A stretch of 64,000 nt of DNA from CBDESM01 sp965205165 (GTDB taxonomy: Bacteria; Chloroflexota; Dehalococcoidia; Bin125), in NCBI GenBank assembly GCA_965205165.1, contig OZ242037.1:2294001-2358000 (forward strand). Reading direction: 5' to 3'. Below the pieces are notes generated by a model. The model was not told the origin of the DNA. It did no database searches and was given only the letters and a program-made list of their open reading frames with translations. Below, piece after piece: positions 7,362-15,879 of the stretch (the stretch's first letter is position 1; each line of letters begins with the position of its first letter). Position numbers and translations under genes: made by a program.

Positions 7362-8882
7362 ATGCCGCCCCGCACGCTCTCATCGCTGCTTGAGCAGGCC
7401 GGGCACCGCTTAGCCGCCGGCGATGCCTCGATCTTGATCTCCGAGGTCGTGCAGGATTCCCGCCGGGCCGGCCCCGGCGCCTGCTTCGTCGCCATCCGCG
7501 GCGAACGCGCCGACGGGCACGAGTACATCGCGCAGGCCGTCGCAGCCGGCGCGGCCGCGATCGTCGTCCAAGCCGACGCGCGCGAGATCTGGTCCGCCCA
7601 GGCGGCGGATGCCGACGTCGCGGTGATCGAGGTTGAGGACGCGCGGGCCGCGCTGGCCGACCTCGCCGCCGCCTGGCACGGATTCCCCGCCGAACACCTC
7701 AAGGTCGTCGGCGTGACCGGCACCGACGGCAAGAGCACGACCGCCTACCTGACGCACGCGATCCTCGAAGCCGCGGGCCATCGCTGCGGGCTGATCAACG
7801 GCGTCGAATTCAACGTCGGCGGCGAATGGCGGCGCAACGAGACGGGCGAGACGACGCCGGAAGCCGAAGTCGTGCAGGCCCTGCTCGCCGAGATGGCCGC
7901 CAACGGCTGCACCCACGCCGTGATCGAGGCCAGCTCGCACGGCCTCGCGCTCCAGCGCGTCCGCAACTGCGGGTTCGACATCGGCGTCTTCACCGGCTTC
8001 AGCGACGATCACCTCGACTTCCACGGCACGCGGGAGCAGTACCTCGAGGCCAAGCTCGGCCTGTTCCGCTCGCTCGACCTCGCCGGCGGCGACGCCCGGG
8101 CGATCGTCCGCGCCGAGGACGCTCAGCGCGGATGGGTCGCCGCCGCGACCTCGCGCCTGACCGTGCTGGTCACCGCATCCGACGGGGAAGAGGCGGAGGT
8201 GCGGGTGCAGGCGCTCTCGCGCGACGCGGGCGGAACGACGGTGCGCGCGGCGCTCCCGTCGGGCGCGTTGGCGGCGCGGTTGCCGCTGCCGGGCGACTAC
8301 AACCTCGGCAACCTGGCGCTCGCGGCCGGCGCGGGTTATGCGCTCGGCGCCGGCCCGGTCGCGATCCAGCGGGCCGTGGCCGGGCTGCGGCAGCTGCCGG
8401 GGCGGATGGAGGCGATCGACGAGGGCCAGGGCTTCTTCGTCGCCGTCGACGCCGCGGCCACAGCCGACGCGCTCCGCGCGGCGATCGGGGCGGTGCGCCC
8501 CGCGGTCGAGGGACGGCTGCTGCTGGTCTTCGGCTGCGCGGGCGAGCGCGATCCGGCCCGCCGCGCCGGCATGGGCGCGGTCGCCGCCGAGCTGGCCGAT
8601 TTCACCTGGATCACCAGCGAGAACCCCCGCTCCGAAGATCCGGCCGCCATCGTCGCCGAGATCGCCGCCGCGATGCGGGCCGCCGGCGCCGGGGATCGCC
8701 TCGCCGAAGAGCCAGACCGCCGCGGCGCGATCGCCGCCGCCCTCGCGGACGCCCGCGAGGGCGATTTCGTCCTGATCGCCGGCAAGGGCGCGGAGCCGGC
8801 GATGATCTACGCCGACCGGGTCGAGCCGTGGGACGACGCGGCCGCCGCCCGGGCCGAATTGCGCAGCCTGCTCAGCGCCTAG
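7362..8882 (+). CDS. murE: UDP-N-acetylmuramyl peptide synthetase MurE
   Basis: This 506-residue Mur ligase adds the third amino acid to UDP-MurNAc-L-Ala-D-Glu in peptidoglycan synthesis. The frame is open further upstream through the RNase P RNA, but ATG 7362 has a good GGAGG ribosome binding site 4 bases upstream and gives a normal N-terminus. The ATP loop GVTGTDGKST is at residues about 117-126, the carbamylated-Lys region is SDDHLDFHGTREQY, and the C-terminal substrate motif reads ENPRSEDP. Arg in that motif is typical of meso-diaminopimelate enzymes (DNPR), so a meso-DAP wall is likely. The gene is separate from any dcw cluster. Confidence 0.93.
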   Translation: MPPRTLSSLLEQAGHRLAAGDASILISEVVQDSRRAGPGACFVAIRGERADGHEYIAQAVAAGAAAIVVQADAREIWSAQAADADVAVIEVEDARAALADLAAAWHGFPAEHLKVVGVTGTDGKSTTAYLTHAILEAAGHRCGLINGVEFNVGGEWRRNETGETTPEAEVVQALLAEMAANGCTHAVIEASSHGLALQRVRNCGFDIGVFTGFSDDHLDFHGTREQYLEAKLGLFRSLDLAGGDARAIVRAEDAQRGWVAAATSRLTVLVTASDGEEAEVRVQALSRDAGGTTVRAALPSGALAARLPLPGDYNLGNLALAAGAGYALGAGPVAIQRAVAGLRQLPGRMEAIDEGQGFFVAVDAAATADALRAAIGAVRPAVEGRLLLVFGCAGERDPARRAGMGAVAAELADFTWITSENPRSEDPAAIVAEIAAAMRAAGAGDRLAEEPDRRGAIAAALADAREGDFVLIAGKGAEPAMIYADRVEPWDDAAAARAELRSLLSA

Positions 8883-8934
8883 ACCTGCGCGGGCGTACCA
8901 TCGACTCCCGATTCGAGCCTCCGGAGGCGACCCG

Positions 8935-10278
8935 ATGGACGATGCGACCTACCGCGATTTGGTGGCGGACGACCTAAACCACTGGATCCACCCGCTCTAC
9001 CACCCGTCCGGGCACCAAGAGCCGGTGCTCTTCGAGCGCGGCGAGGGGATCTACATCTACGGCGCGGACGGCGCCCGCTACATCGACGGCCTCGCGGCGC
9101 TCTGGAACGTCGCCGTCGGCCACGGCCGCGCCGAGCTGGGCGAGGCCGCCGCCGCCCAGATGGCCAAATTCGGCTTCTCCAACTCCTACGAGGGCTACAC
9201 CAACGAACCCGCCATCCGCCTGGCCAAGAAGGTCGTCGGCCTCGCCTACCCCAACATGCGCTCCGTCTTCTGGACCAACTCCGGCTCCGAATCCAACGAG
9301 ACCAACGTCAAGGCCGCCCGCTTCTACTGGAGCCGCCTGGGCCGGCCGGAGAAGCACAAGATCATCACCCGCCCGGAGGCCTACCACGGCAACACCGTGG
9401 CCATGACCTTCGCCACCGGCATGAAGGCGTTCCACCCCCACTTCGGCCCGCGCATGGACAACATCGTCAACGCCGACACGCCCAACGCCGAGCCCACCGG
9501 CGGCGGCCGGATCGACGCCGGCAACGTGATGATCGACAACATCGTCGCGGCCATCGAACGCGAGGGGCCGGATACGGTGGCCGCCGTGATCGCCGAGCCG
9601 GTGCAGGGCGCCGGCGGCATCCACCCGCCCCCGGATGACTACTTCCCGCGCCTGCGCGAGATATGCGACCAATACGAGGTGCTGCTGGTCTCCGACGAGG
9701 TGATCACCGGCTTCGGGCGCACCGGCAAGTGGTTCGCGCTCGAGCATTTCGGCGTCGAGCCGGACATGATGTCGATCGCCAAGGCGATCACCAGCGGCTA
9801 CGTGCCCATGGGCGCCGCGATCTTCTCCGAGAAGGTCCACGAGGTGATCACCGGCGGCGACGGCAAATTCATGCACGCCTACACCAACGCCGGCCAGCCA
9901 ACGGCCGCCGCCGTCGGCCTGCGCAACCTCCAGATCTTCGAGGACGAAAACTTGGTCGCGAACGCCGCCGCCCGCGGCGCGCAGCTGCTGGACGGCCTGC
10001 GCCGCCTCGAGGAGCACCCGCACGTCGCCAACGTGCGCGGGCTCGGCTTCATGTGCGGCTTCGACCTGATGCTGGACCCGGAAAACGACGTGCCGTTCGA
10101 CGCATCGGAAGCGATGGGCATCAAGCTGCTCAAGGCGTGCCAGAAGCGCGGCCTGATCTCCCGCGCCCGCGTCGACTCCTACCTGCTCGCCCCGCCGCTG
10201 GTGGCGACCGCAGAGCAGGTGGACGAGATCCTGACCATCGTCGAGGACGCGGTCCGCGAAGTGACCGCCGGCGCCTGA
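8935..10278 (+). CDS. Class III PLP-dependent aminotransferase
   Basis: This 447-residue cytoplasmic enzyme belongs to the omega-amino acid:pyruvate/acetylornithine aminotransferase superfamily. Visible features are the N-terminal YGADGARYIDGLAALWNV, the cofactor phosphate loop NSGSESNETNVKAAR (about 115-130), the acceptor region LLVSDEVITGFGRTGKWFA (Asp that pairs with the PLP ring) and the Schiff-base Lys in SIAKAITSGYVPMGA (about residue 285). The overall look is that of beta-alanine/taurine/putrescine-pyruvate transaminases, but the amine donor cannot be assigned. The start at ATG 8935 has GGAGGCGA upstream. It stands alone between murE and the birA leader. Confidence 0.88.
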   Translation: MDDATYRDLVADDLNHWIHPLYHPSGHQEPVLFERGEGIYIYGADGARYIDGLAALWNVAVGHGRAELGEAAAAQMAKFGFSNSYEGYTNEPAIRLAKKVVGLAYPNMRSVFWTNSGSESNETNVKAARFYWSRLGRPEKHKIITRPEAYHGNTVAMTFATGMKAFHPHFGPRMDNIVNADTPNAEPTGGGRIDAGNVMIDNIVAAIEREGPDTVAAVIAEPVQGAGGIHPPPDDYFPRLREICDQYEVLLVSDEVITGFGRTGKWFALEHFGVEPDMMSIAKAITSGYVPMGAAIFSEKVHEVITGGDGKFMHAYTNAGQPTAAAVGLRNLQIFEDENLVANAAARGAQLLDGLRRLEEHPHVANVRGLGFMCGFDLMLDPENDVPFDASEAMGIKLLKACQKRGLISRARVDSYLLAPPLVATAEQVDEILTIVEDAVREVTAGA

Positions 10279-10297
10279 TCCCGCTCTCCTCCGTGCA

Positions 10298-10338
10298 TTG
10301 CGCACCGGCACTTCGATTTGTGCTAGTGTTGTGCGCAA
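10298..10338 (+). repeat. 8-bp perfect inverted repeat TTGCGCAC/GTGCGCAA
   Basis: The arms are at 10298-10305 and 10331-10338, separated by 25 bases that include TAGTGT, a possible -10. It lies 20 bases past the aminotransferase stop and just ahead of a very strong Shine-Dalgarno-like sequence. It could be an operator for a dimeric regulator of the birA leader or the base of an RNA hairpin. There is no T-run, so a simple terminator is unlikely. Confidence 0.4.
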
Positions 10339-10349
10339 GGAAGGAGGTG

Positions 10350-10421
10350 ATGCAGTTGGGACCTAGCAAGCGTTCGCCCAACGACAGGGTCCGACCAGCG
10401 GTGGAGGTGGGCGCCTCCTAG
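10350..10421 (+). CDS. Tiny leader-type ORF (21-23 residues) upstream of birA
   Basis: The sequence AAGGAGGTGA at 10341-10350 is close to a perfect complement of the 16S rRNA 3' end. An in-frame ATG (10350) overlaps it; TTG at 10356 sits at an ideal distance. Either start gives a basic, Pro-rich peptide ending in VRPAVEVGAS and stopping at TAG 10419-10421. The 5' arm of a 12-bp stem (see next entry) lies inside the ORF, so ribosome movement would affect RNA folding. It may be a regulatory leader peptide, a small protein, or only a ribosome landing site. Function is unknown and expression is not proven. Confidence 0.45.
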   Translation: MQLGPSKRSPNDRVRPAVEVGAS

Positions 10422-10489
10422 CTGAACCGTCGCCCCTCGTTGGGCGAAATCCAAACGCAACGGCCCCGGGGCGCCCACCCCGGGGTCGT
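10373..10489 (+). promoter_or_regulatory. Structured leader RNA candidate ahead of birA
   Basis: Three nested or serial hairpins are visible. TTCGCCCAACGA (10373-10384) pairs perfectly with TCGTTGGGCGAA (10437-10448). Inside it GGAGG (10403-10407) can pair with CCTCC (10414-10418), and that CCTCC could instead pair with the strong GGAGG at 10343-10347. Just downstream, 10460-10471 pairs with 10478-10489 in a 12-bp stem (one G-T) with a six-base loop. This last hairpin has no T-run, so if it terminates transcription it would need a factor. It matches no riboswitch class I know. Confidence 0.5.
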
Positions 10490-10505
10490 GCTCGTTAAGC
10501 GCGAG

Positions 10506-11300
10506 ATGCCGAACGACGGACTGCTCGATCGCGCGCAGGTGGAAGCCGCCCTGCGGACGTGCGAGATCGGGCGCGAACTGATCCACCTGCCCAGCACGAC
10601 CTCGACGATGGACGACGCGCGACGCGCAGCCGAAGCCGGCTGCCGGCATGGGCTGGTCGTCGCAGCCGACGAGCAGACGGCGGGGCGCGGCACCAAGGGC
10701 CGGACTTGGGTCTCGCCGCCGGGCGAGAGCATCCACGCGACGCTGGTGGTGCGCCCCGCCGCTGAGCAGATGAAGCGGCTCAGCATCGTCGCGGCCGTCG
10801 CGGCGGCGGAGGCGATCGAGGCGGCGACGCCCTTGCGCGCCGAGTTGAAATGGCCCAACGACGTGGAGATCGGCGGACGCAAGACGGGCGGCATCCTGAT
10901 CGAGGGCGAATGGGGCGCGCAAGGCCCGCGCCACGCGCTGGTCGGGATCGGCATCAACGTGAACTTCGATCCGGCCCCGCACGCCGCGCGCATCGATCGC
11001 CCCGCGACGAGCCTGATGGTCGAGCTCGGCCAACGGCAATCGCGCGAGGCCGTGCTCGCCGCGCTGCTCAACGCCTTCGAGCGTGCGTACGACGGCTACG
11101 AGAAGCACCGCATCTTCGAGACGTGGCGCAACCGGCTCTCCACGCTGGGACGGCGGGTGCAGGTTCACGGCGCGGACGGGATCGACCTGGCCGGCGAGGC
11201 CGAGGACGTTGAAACGGACGGCGCGCTGCTGGTGCGCGCGGACGACGGCGTGCTGCACCGCGTGATCGCGGGCGAGTTGACGCTCCGCGTCTCCGAGTAG
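10506..11300 (+). CDS. birA: Biotin-[acetyl-CoA-carboxylase] ligase, monofunctional BirA
   Basis: This 264-residue enzyme makes biotinyl-AMP and attaches biotin to carboxylase carrier domains. It has the biotin/ATP loop TAGRGTKGRTWVSPPG (about 58-73), then LKWPNDVEIGGRKTGGILIE (about 115-135) with the conserved Lys-Trp-Pro-Asn-Asp. A small SH3-like C-terminal domain follows (RRVQVHGADGIDLAGEAEDV). There is no N-terminal helix-turn-helix, so it should not act as a repressor like E. coli BirA. ATG 10506 was chosen over upstream open frame because it follows the leader hairpins. It is convergent with the P1 peptidase gene, 20 bases away. Confidence 0.93.
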   Translation: MPNDGLLDRAQVEAALRTCEIGRELIHLPSTTSTMDDARRAAEAGCRHGLVVAADEQTAGRGTKGRTWVSPPGESIHATLVVRPAAEQMKRLSIVAAVAAAEAIEAATPLRAELKWPNDVEIGGRKTGGILIEGEWGAQGPRHALVGIGINVNFDPAPHAARIDRPATSLMVELGQRQSREAVLAALLNAFERAYDGYEKHRIFETWRNRLSTLGRRVQVHGADGIDLAGEAEDVETDGALLVRADDGVLHRVIAGELTLRVSE

Positions 11301-11320
11301 CCGCGGCCGCGCCAGCGCTG

Positions 11321-12343
11321 CTAAGCGGACGCCCATTCGCGTACTGATGGGACGCCGGCGAGCGATTCCGCGCTGCGGACGGCGTTGAGCACGGCCTGTT
11401 CGACGGCGCCGGCGGCCATGATGCCGAGCAGCGTCATCAGCTCGGGTGCGCCGCTGATCGGGACCTCACCGGTGGCGAGCGTGAAGATGCCGTCCCCGTC
11501 GCCGGCGGTGAAGACCGGCGAGATCGTCCGGGCCAGGCCCGCGGACGCCATGATCGCGAGCCGCTTGGCCTGCGCCTTGCCCAGTTTGGCGTTGGTTGCG
11601 ACGACCGCCAGCGTCGTGTTCGCCCCGGCCGCCGCGCCGCCGGATTGCGCGGGCAGCTCTGACTCGGGCGTCGCGGGGAGAACGTGCGCGGCCCGGAGCA
11701 TCTCGCCCGGCCGCCCCCCGCGCGCGCCCGCAACAAGCGACCCGTCTGATGGATCGATGATGTCGCCGACGGCGTTAAGGGCGACGATCGCGCCCGCAAC
11801 AAGACCCGAATCGTGGCGCATCGCGGCCGTGCCCAGGCCACCCTTGAGCTGCGTGCCGGGAGCGCCCGTCTTGGCCACGGTGCAGCCAGTGCCCGCGCCG
11901 ACGCTGCCTTGCGCGACCGCGCCGGCGGAAGCCCGGGCCGCGGCCCGATGCCCCGCCTCCGGGCCGGGGTGGGCGTCCGGGCCGGTCGCCAAGTCGAAGA
12001 CGACCGCGCCGGTGACGATCGGAATCGGCGGCGCATCCGGCCGCAGCCGCATGCCGATCCCCCGCTCGCGCAGGTACCGCTTGACCCCGGCCGCCGCCTC
12101 GAGGCCGAACAGGCTGCCGCCCGTGAGCATCACCGCGTGGACCCGCTGGACGGAATTTTCCGGGCGCATCAGATCGGTGTCGAGCGTGCCCGGCGCGCCG
12201 CCGGGCGAGAAGAAGCCGGGCACGGCCCCGGCGTCGCAGCGGATCACGGTCAGTCCCGTGGCCGAACGCCTGCTGGTCCAGTGCCCGACGCGGATGCCGG
12301 GCACCGCCGTGATCGCCTCCTCGCGCCGCGCCCGGCTAGGCAT
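11321..12343 (-). CDS. P1 family peptidase (DmpA/NylC-type Ntn hydrolase)
   Basis: This 340-residue protein resembles the self-cleaving N-terminal nucleophile hydrolases that include L-aminopeptidase D-Ala-esterase (DmpA) and 6-aminohexanoate oligomer hydrolase. The N-terminal half has ITAVPGIRVGHWTSRRSATG and the glycine-rich MLTGGSLFGLEAAAGV. The autoprocessing site should be before Thr in AGANTTLAVVATNAKL (about residue 248), which would give large and small subunits. The start overlaps the nitrilase stop by 8 bases. With nitrilase and SDR upstream, a role in using small amide, nitrile or peptide compounds is plausible but not proven. Confidence 0.88.
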   Translation of the reverse strand: MPSRARREEAITAVPGIRVGHWTSRRSATGLTVIRCDAGAVPGFFSPGGAPGTLDTDLMRPENSVQRVHAVMLTGGSLFGLEAAAGVKRYLRERGIGMRLRPDAPPIPIVTGAVVFDLATGPDAHPGPEAGHRAAARASAGAVAQGSVGAGTGCTVAKTGAPGTQLKGGLGTAAMRHDSGLVAGAIVALNAVGDIIDPSDGSLVAGARGGRPGEMLRAAHVLPATPESELPAQSGGAAAGANTTLAVVATNAKLGKAQAKRLAIMASAGLARTISPVFTAGDGDGIFTLATGEVPISGAPELMTLLGIMAAGAVEQAVLNAVRSAESLAGVPSVREWASA

Positions 12344-13274
12344 CCGCGTCCCCGTCGAACGAGTCGACGATCTCCAGCGGGCGCTTGGGCCGCCGGTTCC
12401 AGCGCAATTGGAACACGTCGGGGCGGCTGTAGTGGCCGGCCGAGTCGACCCAGCGCTTGGATTCGATCGTGGCCGCGGGGTCGATTTCGGCGTAGAGGAT
12501 GGTCTCCTCCCCGATCGCGGGCCCGGCCAGGTACTTGCCGCCCGGCGCGATGATCGCGCTGCCGCCGCTCGCCTCCCAGAACGGCTCCTCCGCCAGCGGC
12601 GTGCCCGCGGGCAGGCGGTCGGCCGACATCACCTCGCGGGCGACGATCACGTAGCAGGCGTTCTCGTAGGCGAGCTGGCGCGTGGCGGCGTCGACCACGG
12701 GGTGGAGGTTGTCCCAGCCGGGCCAGACCGAGGCGTGGACCTGGATGCCGAGCGCGGCCAGCGCGTAGCGGGCCGGCGCCATGTGGTGCTCGTAGCAGAT
12801 CAGCCCGCCGAGGCGCCCGGCCGGGGTGTCGTGGACGTCGAGGTCGGAGCCGTCCCCCTGCCCCCAGATCAGGCGCTCGGAGAGCGTGGGGACGAGCTTG
12901 CGGTGCGCGCCGAGCAGCGCTCCGTCCGAGCCGATGCTGACGAGCGTGTTGTAGAGCGTGCCGCCGCGGGGCTCGCGTTCGTTGACGCCGATCACGACGG
13001 TCACGTCCGCCGCTGCCGCCGCCTTGCCGATCCGGTCGAGCTCGGGTCCCGGGACGGTGACGGCGTGCTCGAAGAGATGGCGGTAGAGCGCGCTGAACTC
13101 GTTCCGCTGCGCGGAGCGGGAGTGCCAGTACGGATAGGCCGGCAGCCAGGTTTCCGGGAAGACGATCAGCGACGCTCCCTCGCCGGCGGCCTGCTCGATG
13201 GCGGCGACGGCGCGCTCGACGCTCCGCTCGAGCGTCCAGCCCGGCGCCCATTGGACGGCGGCGGCGACGGCCAT
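12336..13274 (-). CDS. Carbon-nitrogen hydrolase, nitrilase branch
   Basis: This 312-residue enzyme carries the Glu-Lys-Cys triad of the superfamily: Glu in IVFPETWLPAYPYW (about residue 41), Lys in GAHRKLVPTLSERLIWGQGDG (about 123) and Cys in GLICYEHHMAPARYAL (about 158). The long FPETWLPAYPYW and the CYEHHMAPARYA context are closer to true nitrilases (R-CN to acid plus ammonia) than to amidases. The exact nitrile substrate is unknown. It starts 10 bases after the SDR stop and overlaps the P1 peptidase gene, so it is in the same operon. Confidence 0.88.
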   Translation of the reverse strand: MAVAAAVQWAPGWTLERSVERAVAAIEQAAGEGASLIVFPETWLPAYPYWHSRSAQRNEFSALYRHLFEHAVTVPGPELDRIGKAAAAADVTVVIGVNEREPRGGTLYNTLVSIGSDGALLGAHRKLVPTLSERLIWGQGDGSDLDVHDTPAGRLGGLICYEHHMAPARYALAALGIQVHASVWPGWDNLHPVVDAATRQLAYENACYVIVAREVMSADRLPAGTPLAEEPFWEASGGSAIIAPGGKYLAGPAIGEETILYAEIDPAATIESKRWVDSAGHYSRPDVFQLRWNRRPKRPLEIVDSFDGDADA

Positions 13275-13284
13275 CTGCGCGCTC

Positions 13285-14079
13285 CTAGGCCGGCGGCGCG
13301 TCGAGCGACCAGAGGCCGTAGCCGCCCGTGACCGGAATCACCGTGCCGGTGATGTAGCTGGCCGCGTCGGAGAGCAGGAAGGCGACCGCGCCGGCGCATT
13401 CCTCGTCCTCGCCCAGCCGGCGCATCGCGGTGTGCGCGGTCACGCGCTCGCGGTACCAGCCCGGCATCGGCGCGGTCAGCGGCGTGTCGATGAACGCCGG
13501 CGCCACGCAGTTGACCCGGATCGGCTGCGCCGGCGCCGCGGCCCACTCCGCCGCCAGCGTCTTGGTCATCGCCTCGACCGCCGCCCGGGTCATCGAGTAC
13601 GCCGCCTGCCGCGGCAGGCCGAACTGCGCGCCGACCGACGAAATGGTCACGATCGAGCCGCCCTGCCCGCGCTCGATCCAGCGCGAGGCGACCGCCTGGG
13701 TCAGGAAGTAGGTGCCGCGCTGGTTGATCGCCTGGATCGCGTCGTAGGCCTCGACCGAGACGCGCTCGCCCCGCTCCAGCACGGGCGAGATGCCGGCCAC
13801 GTTGACCAGCCCCGAAAGCGGCCCGCAGGTCTCCTCGACGTCGGAGACGAGCGCGCCGTGCTCCTCCACCTCCGCCACGTCGGCGCGGAACGCTGCGGCG
13901 CTGCCGCCCGCCGCGCGGATGCCCTCCGCCGCCTCCTCGACCTGCGCGACCGTGCGCGAGGTGAGCGCGACGTGCGCGCCGAGCCTGCCCAGCAGCTCCG
14001 CCACGGCGCGGCCGATCCCCCGCCCAGCGCCCGAGACGAGCACCGTCCGGCCTTCCAGCGAGAACGGCGAATCGTGCAT
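13285..14079 (-). CDS. Short-chain dehydrogenase/reductase
   Basis: This 264-residue NAD(P)-dependent oxidoreductase has the cofactor loop VSGAGRGIGRAVAELLG (about 15-31), NVAGISP in place of NNAG, the catalytic Ser (ISSVG), the Tyr-x3-Lys position read as AYSMTRAAVEAM, and C-terminal ITGTVIPVTGGYGLW. Note that the usual YxxxK is YSMTR, with Arg in place of Lys, an unusual change that may reduce activity. ATG 14079 was chosen; upstream frame is open but belongs to the overlapping zinc-finger gene, whose stop is 2 bases ahead. Confidence 0.88.
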   Translation of the reverse strand: MHDSPFSLEGRTVLVSGAGRGIGRAVAELLGRLGAHVALTSRTVAQVEEAAEGIRAAGGSAAAFRADVAEVEEHGALVSDVEETCGPLSGLVNVAGISPVLERGERVSVEAYDAIQAINQRGTYFLTQAVASRWIERGQGGSIVTISSVGAQFGLPRQAAYSMTRAAVEAMTKTLAAEWAAAPAQPIRVNCVAPAFIDTPLTAPMPGWYRERVTAHTAMRRLGEDEECAGAVAFLLSDAASYITGTVIPVTGGYGLWSLDAPPA

Positions 14080-14081
14080 CG

Positions 14082-14960
14082 TCAGCCCCTCGATTCCTCG
14101 AGCGCGATCACATCGCGCATGTGCAGGTACAGCCAGATCGCGTCGCGCGACGCCGCGGTGATCTTGTCGATCGCGTCGATGAAGACCTCCAGCTGCGGCT
14201 CGTGCACCGAAAGCGCGTGCGCCAGCACGACGCGGCGGCGGGAGTTCAGCACGACCAGCGCCACCTGGTCCGGATTCATCCGCCGCTCGGGCAGCCAGTC
14301 GAGCTTGTGCGCGAGCGCGGACGACGACTTGAGCCCGTCGGCCAGTTCCAGCAGCACGCCCTGGTCCAGCTTCTGCACGCGCTCGATGCCGTGCGCGACG
14401 GAGGCCGTGGCGGTCGCGAACTGCTTCCAGTCGCGCCGCGGGATCTCGCCCCGCGCCGCCTCGACGTCGGAGAGGATCGGCAGCCCGAGGTCGCGCATCA
14501 GCTCCTCCGGCGTCCGCCCGATCGTCAACGCGCGGAACGCGCCGACCGAGGCGGCGCTGAGCTCGAATTCGAGGAACGACCGGATCAGCGGCTGCTGCCG
14601 CCGCCGGCGCAGCGCGACGTAGAGCGCCATCAGCTCCTGCGCCGCGCCGAGGTACTCCTCGACGATCCGCATGCCCATCAGCTTGCGGTCGTCCGGATCG
14701 GCCAGCGCCTGCGAGCGGAACAGCGCCTCGGCCACGGTGCGGTGGCCCTTCGCGCCGAACTTGGCATAAGACTCGAGGAAGCCCGCCTCGAGCGCTTCCA
14801 GCGAGCGGTCGAAGCACGGCGCGCAGACCCGCGCCCCGCCGTCCTCCGCCTCGAACTCGACGCCGCATTCCCCGCAGGCGGCCAGCACGACCCCGCCCTC
14901 ACGCGGCTCGGCCCGGTAGGCGGAGCGCTGGTATCCCCCGGTTGGCCGCGTCGCCGGCAT
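14082..14960 (-). CDS. Unknown protein with N-terminal CxxC-CxxC zinc finger
   Basis: I do not recognise a family. The 292-residue protein opens with a likely zinc-binding element (ACGECGVEFE, then VCAPCFD about 14 residues later, residues about 29-50) and continues as a mostly helical domain to the end. There are no transmembrane segments and no evident catalytic motif. It heads the group SDR, nitrilase, P1 peptidase, with only 2 bases to the SDR gene, so it may belong to the same function. A TACCCT hexamer on the minus strand (14978-14983), about 17 bases before the ATG, is a likely -10 element. Confidence 0.7.
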   Translation of the reverse strand: MPATRPTGGYQRSAYRAEPREGGVVLAACGECGVEFEAEDGGARVCAPCFDRSLEALEAGFLESYAKFGAKGHRTVAEALFRSQALADPDDRKLMGMRIVEEYLGAAQELMALYVALRRRRQQPLIRSFLEFELSAASVGAFRALTIGRTPEELMRDLGLPILSDVEAARGEIPRRDWKQFATATASVAHGIERVQKLDQGVLLELADGLKSSSALAHKLDWLPERRMNPDQVALVVLNSRRRVVLAHALSVHEPQLEVFIDAIDKITAASRDAIWLYLHMRDVIALEESRG

Positions 14961-15005
14961 GAGGCCTCCCCCCGCGCAGGGTATCCCCGCCGCGCGGACG
15001 GCGGA

Positions 15006-15872
15006 TCAGCGGCGCTTGGCGCGGGCCGCGCGCACCTGCCGCGACTTCTGGCGCGGATGCTGGCAGCGCGGGCACCAGTGCGTCGCCCGCCCGCCGACGA
15101 TCCCGCGGCGGATCTCGGCGCCGCATTCGTCGCAGGATTGGCCGGTGCGCCGGAAGACGCGGACGAAGTGCTGCTGCGCGCCCTCCTCGCCGTGCACGTC
15201 CGTGTAGTCGCGGAACGACGCGCCGCCGTGCTCGACGCCCTCGCGCAGCGCCTGCACGATGGCGGCGTGGAGCGCCCGCCGCTCGGCCGGGCGCAGCGCG
15301 CCGGCCGGAACCTCCGGGTGCAGGCGGGCGAGGAAGAGCGCCTCGTCCGCGTAGATGTTGCCGATCCCGGCGACCGCGCGCTGGTCGAGCAGGATCGACT
15401 TGAGCGGCGCGGTGCGCCCGCGCAGCGCTTCCCACAGCAACTCCGGCGTGAAGCCGCCGTCCAGCGGCTCAGGTCCCAGCGCGGGCAGCGCGTCGGCGAA
15501 ATCCGGCACCGCGTCGATGGTGCCGAACTTGCGGACGTCCGTGAAGCGCAGCTCCGCTCCGCCGTCGAGCGCGAACACGGCGCGGCAGAACGGCTCGGGC
15601 GCCGCGCCCGCCTCGCGGAAGCGCAGCGAGCCGGTCATGCGCAGGTGCACGACCACGAACGAATCGTCGTCCAGCCGCAGGCCGAGGTACTTCCCCCGCC
15701 GCTCCGCGGCGGCGAAGCGCCTGCCGGCCACGCGCCGGCGCACGGCGGCCGCGCTCGCCCCGCGCAGCAGGCGGGACGCCCCTCGGGCTACCCGGAAGTC
15801 CTCGATCCGGCGCCCGCGGATCAGCGGCTCCAGCTCGCGGCGGACCGTCTCGACCTCGGGCAGCTCCGGCAT
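15006..15872 (-). CDS. mutM: Formamidopyrimidine-DNA glycosylase (Fpg/MutM)
   Basis: This 288-residue bifunctional repair enzyme excises oxidised purines and cleaves the strand. The N-terminal MPELPEVETVRREL supplies the catalytic Pro and Glu. The helix-two-turn-helix region is RTAPLKSILLDQRAVAGIGNIYADEALF, and the C-terminal zinc finger has four cysteines (CDEC, then CPRC 19 residues on). The tail is basic. It starts 7 bases after the DUF6159-like gene stops, and is part of the minus-strand run from polA. Confidence 0.97.
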   Translation of the reverse strand: MPELPEVETVRRELEPLIRGRRIEDFRVARGASRLLRGASAAAVRRRVAGRRFAAAERRGKYLGLRLDDDSFVVVHLRMTGSLRFREAGAAPEPFCRAVFALDGGAELRFTDVRKFGTIDAVPDFADALPALGPEPLDGGFTPELLWEALRGRTAPLKSILLDQRAVAGIGNIYADEALFLARLHPEVPAGALRPAERRALHAAIVQALREGVEHGGASFRDYTDVHGEEGAQQHFVRVFRRTGQSCDECGAEIRRGIVGGRATHWCPRCQHPRQKSRQVRAARAKRR

Positions 15873-15879
15873 GGCGCGC

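Noticed and set aside
10460..10489. GC hairpin before birA as an intrinsic terminator
   Set aside because: The stem is strong but no T-run follows on the plus strand, so it is listed only as part of the structured leader.
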